This document shows, piece after piece, positions 62,052-64,000 of a stretch of DNA of 64,000 nt. The stretch comes from Cellulomonas palmilytica (GTDB taxonomy: Bacteria > Actinomycetota > Actinomycetes > Actinomycetales > Cellulomonadaceae), in the NCBI RefSeq assembly GCF_021590045.1, contig NZ_CP062221.1:2356001-2420000 (forward strand), read 5' to 3'. Position 1 is the stretch's first letter. Every line of letters begins with the position of its first letter. The notes below the pieces were generated by a model, which was given only the letters and a program-made list of their open reading frames with translations, was not told the origin of the DNA and made no database searches. The position numbers were made by a program, and so were the translations under genes.

Positions 62052-62123
62052 GCGCACGAGGGTCTAGCGCACGAGGGTCTAGCGCACGAGGGTCTAGCGC
62101 ACGAGGGACTAGCGCACGAGGGA

Positions 62124-62141
<18 letters not shown>
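62052..62141 (-). repeat. 15-base tandem repeat carrying stop codons
   Basis: Five full copies of GCGCACGAGGG(T/A)CTA (62052-62126) plus the native copy at the gene end (62127-62141). On the minus strand each unit reads (A/S)-L-V-R-stop in frame with the kinase-like gene, giving five consecutive in-frame TAG codons. The period is exactly five codons. Confidence 0.9.
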
Positions 62142-62879
<738 letters not shown>

Positions 62880-62991
62880 GTCGCCGATCCTCTCGCGTCG
62901 ACGGCTCGCGCGGCGGATGCTGGGACCGGCAGGTCCGCGACCCGGCACCCGCCGCCGCCCCGAGGCACCACCACCGCCTGAAGGAGCCGAC

Positions 62992-64000
62992 ATGATCGTC
63001 GCCGTCCCCACCGAGACCAAGAACCGCGAGTACCGCGTCGCGCTGACGCCCGCAGGCGTGCACCACCTCGTGACCGAGGGCCACCGTGTCCTCGTCCAGT
63101 CCGGCGCGGGCGTGGGCTCCGCGATCGGCGACGACGAGTACCGGGCCGCCGGTGCGGAGGTCGTCGCGGACGCCGCGACCGTGTGGGGCGAGGCGGACCT
63201 CGTCTGCAAGGTCAAGGAGCCGACACCCGCGGAGTTCGTGCACCTGCGCGAGGACCTCGTGCTGTTCACCTACCTGCACCTGGCCGCCGACCGCCCCGCG
63301 ACCGACGCGCTGCTCGCCGCCGGGACGACCGCGATCGCGTACGAGACCGTGCAGCTGCCCGACGGTTCGCTGCCGCTCCTGGCTCCCATGAGCGAGGTCG
63401 CCGGACGGCTCGCGGCGCAGGTCGGGGCGTACCACCTCATGCGCAACGAGGGCGGCGCGGGCGTGCTGCTCGGCGGCGTGCCGGGCGTGGACCCCGCGAA
63501 GGTCGTCGTCCTGGGCGGCGGGACGGTCGGGTGGCACGCCGCCCAGATCGCGCTCGGCATGCGCGCCGACGTCACGGTCCTCGACCTGTCGATGCCGCGG
63601 CTGCGGGAGATCGACGCGGCCAGCGCCGGACGCATCCGCACCCTCGCGTCGAACCGCTGGGCGCTGGAGCGCGAGGTCGCCGACGCGGACCTGGTCATCG
63701 GTGCCGTGCTCGTCCCGGGCGCGCGCGCCCCGCGCCTGGTCTCCGACGCGCTCGTCGCGCGGATGCGGCCCGGCTCGGTGCTCGTCGACGTGGCGGTCGA
63801 TCAGGGCGGGTGCTTCGAGTCCACGCACCCCACCACGCACGACGACCCGACGTACCTCGTCGAGGGCTGCGTCTTCTACTGCGTGGCCAACATGCCCGGG
63901 GCCGTCCCCGTGACGTCCACGCGCGCGCTGACCAACGTCACGCTCCCGTACGTGCACGCGCTCGCGTCCCGCGGGTGGCGGGCCGCGGTGTCCGACGACC
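62992..64000 (+). CDS. ald: Alanine dehydrogenase, 3' truncated by the window
   Basis: 336 residues present of about 370; the frame is open to the window end. The start MIVAVPTETKNREYRVALTP holds the substrate-binding R15. K74 is in VCKVKEPTPAEF and H95-equivalent in TYLHLAAD, and the NAD-binding motif is VVLGGGTVGWHAAQIA. The enzyme interconverts alanine and pyruvate. AAGGAG precedes the ATG by seven bases. It is divergent from the kinase-like gene with a 112-base gap. Confidence 0.95.
   Translation, partial: MIVAVPTETKNREYRVALTPAGVHHLVTEGHRVLVQSGAGVGSAIGDDEYRAAGAEVVADAATVWGEADLVCKVKEPTPAEFVHLREDLVLFTYLHLAADRPATDALLAAGTTAIAYETVQLPDGSLPLLAPMSEVAGRLAAQVGAYHLMRNEGGAGVLLGGVPGVDPAKVVVLGGGTVGWHAAQIALGMRADVTVLDLSMPRLREIDAASAGRIRTLASNRWALEREVADADLVIGAVLVPGARAPRLVSDALVARMRPGSVLVDVAVDQGGCFESTHPTTHDDPTYLVEGCVFYCVANMPGAVPVTSTRALTNVTLPYVHALASRGWRAAVSDD

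Overview
The window is a very GC-rich chromosomal segment from an actinobacterium, most likely Cellulomonas or a close relative in the Micrococcales. This rests on near-total G/C third codon positions, InhA-type FabI, CarD, an ImuA'/ImuB/DnaE2 cassette behind an actinobacterial-type LexA box, an F420-type LLM oxidoreductase, and a rich plant-cell-wall degradation set (AA10 LPMO with CBM2, GH10, GH51, GH43 and a GH120-like enzyme). Species assignment is inference. fabG is cut at the left edge and alanine dehydrogenase at the right edge.

Layout. 0-6 kb: fatty acid synthesis (fabG end, fabI), SixA phosphatase, serB, divergent glycogen genes glgC/glgA, a conserved unknown. 6-14 kb: ABC ATPase, NfeD plus SPFH membrane proteins, a heterodimeric ABC exporter pair, a secreted LPMO. 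14-24 kb: large membrane hydrolase, MFS transporter, cytosolic GH10, SpoU methyltransferase, a likely 43-residue small protein, YbaK editing protein, PEBP protein, ArsR plus SulP transporter. 24-30.6 kb: SOS-controlled imuA'-imuB-dnaE2 mutasome. 30.6-36 kb: isochorismatase-like protein, SRPBCC protein, ATP-dependent DNA ligase, CarD, ATP-grasp enzyme, LLM oxidoreductase. 36-43 kb: a complete Wadjet type I defence operon, jetABCD. 43-56.4 kb: an arabinoxylan-oligosaccharide locus arranged divergently around a 433-base control region. The minus arm encodes a binding protein, two permeases, YesL and a GH120-like enzyme, followed by a secreted beta-propeller protein. The plus arm encodes LacI, GH51 and GH43. 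56.4-59.4 kb: a degraded accessory island with a nucleotidyltransferase/HEPN toxin-antitoxin pair, an IS3 remnant, a truncated AbiEii-like toxin with its intact helix-turn-helix partner, and tRNA-Leu(GAG). 59.5-64 kb: AI-2E family transporter, degenerate DsbA-like protein, fructosamine-kinase-like protein with a tandem-stop repeat, ald.

How it works together. The sugar locus reads as an import-then-digest pathway. A lipoprotein and two permeases bring in oligosaccharides, and GH51, GH43 and GH120, none with a signal peptide, cut them in the cytoplasm. No ABC ATPase gene is present, so a shared MsiK-like ATPase encoded elsewhere is presumed. Two near-palindromes of the same TTTA-N-CG-N-TAAA form, one beside each arm, are good candidates for the LacI operators.

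A recurring feature is the leaderless-type promoter. About ten genes have a TANNNT box whose end lies 6-9 bases before the chosen start codon, and this motif decided several starts. No CRISPR array, rRNA operon or intact transposon was seen.
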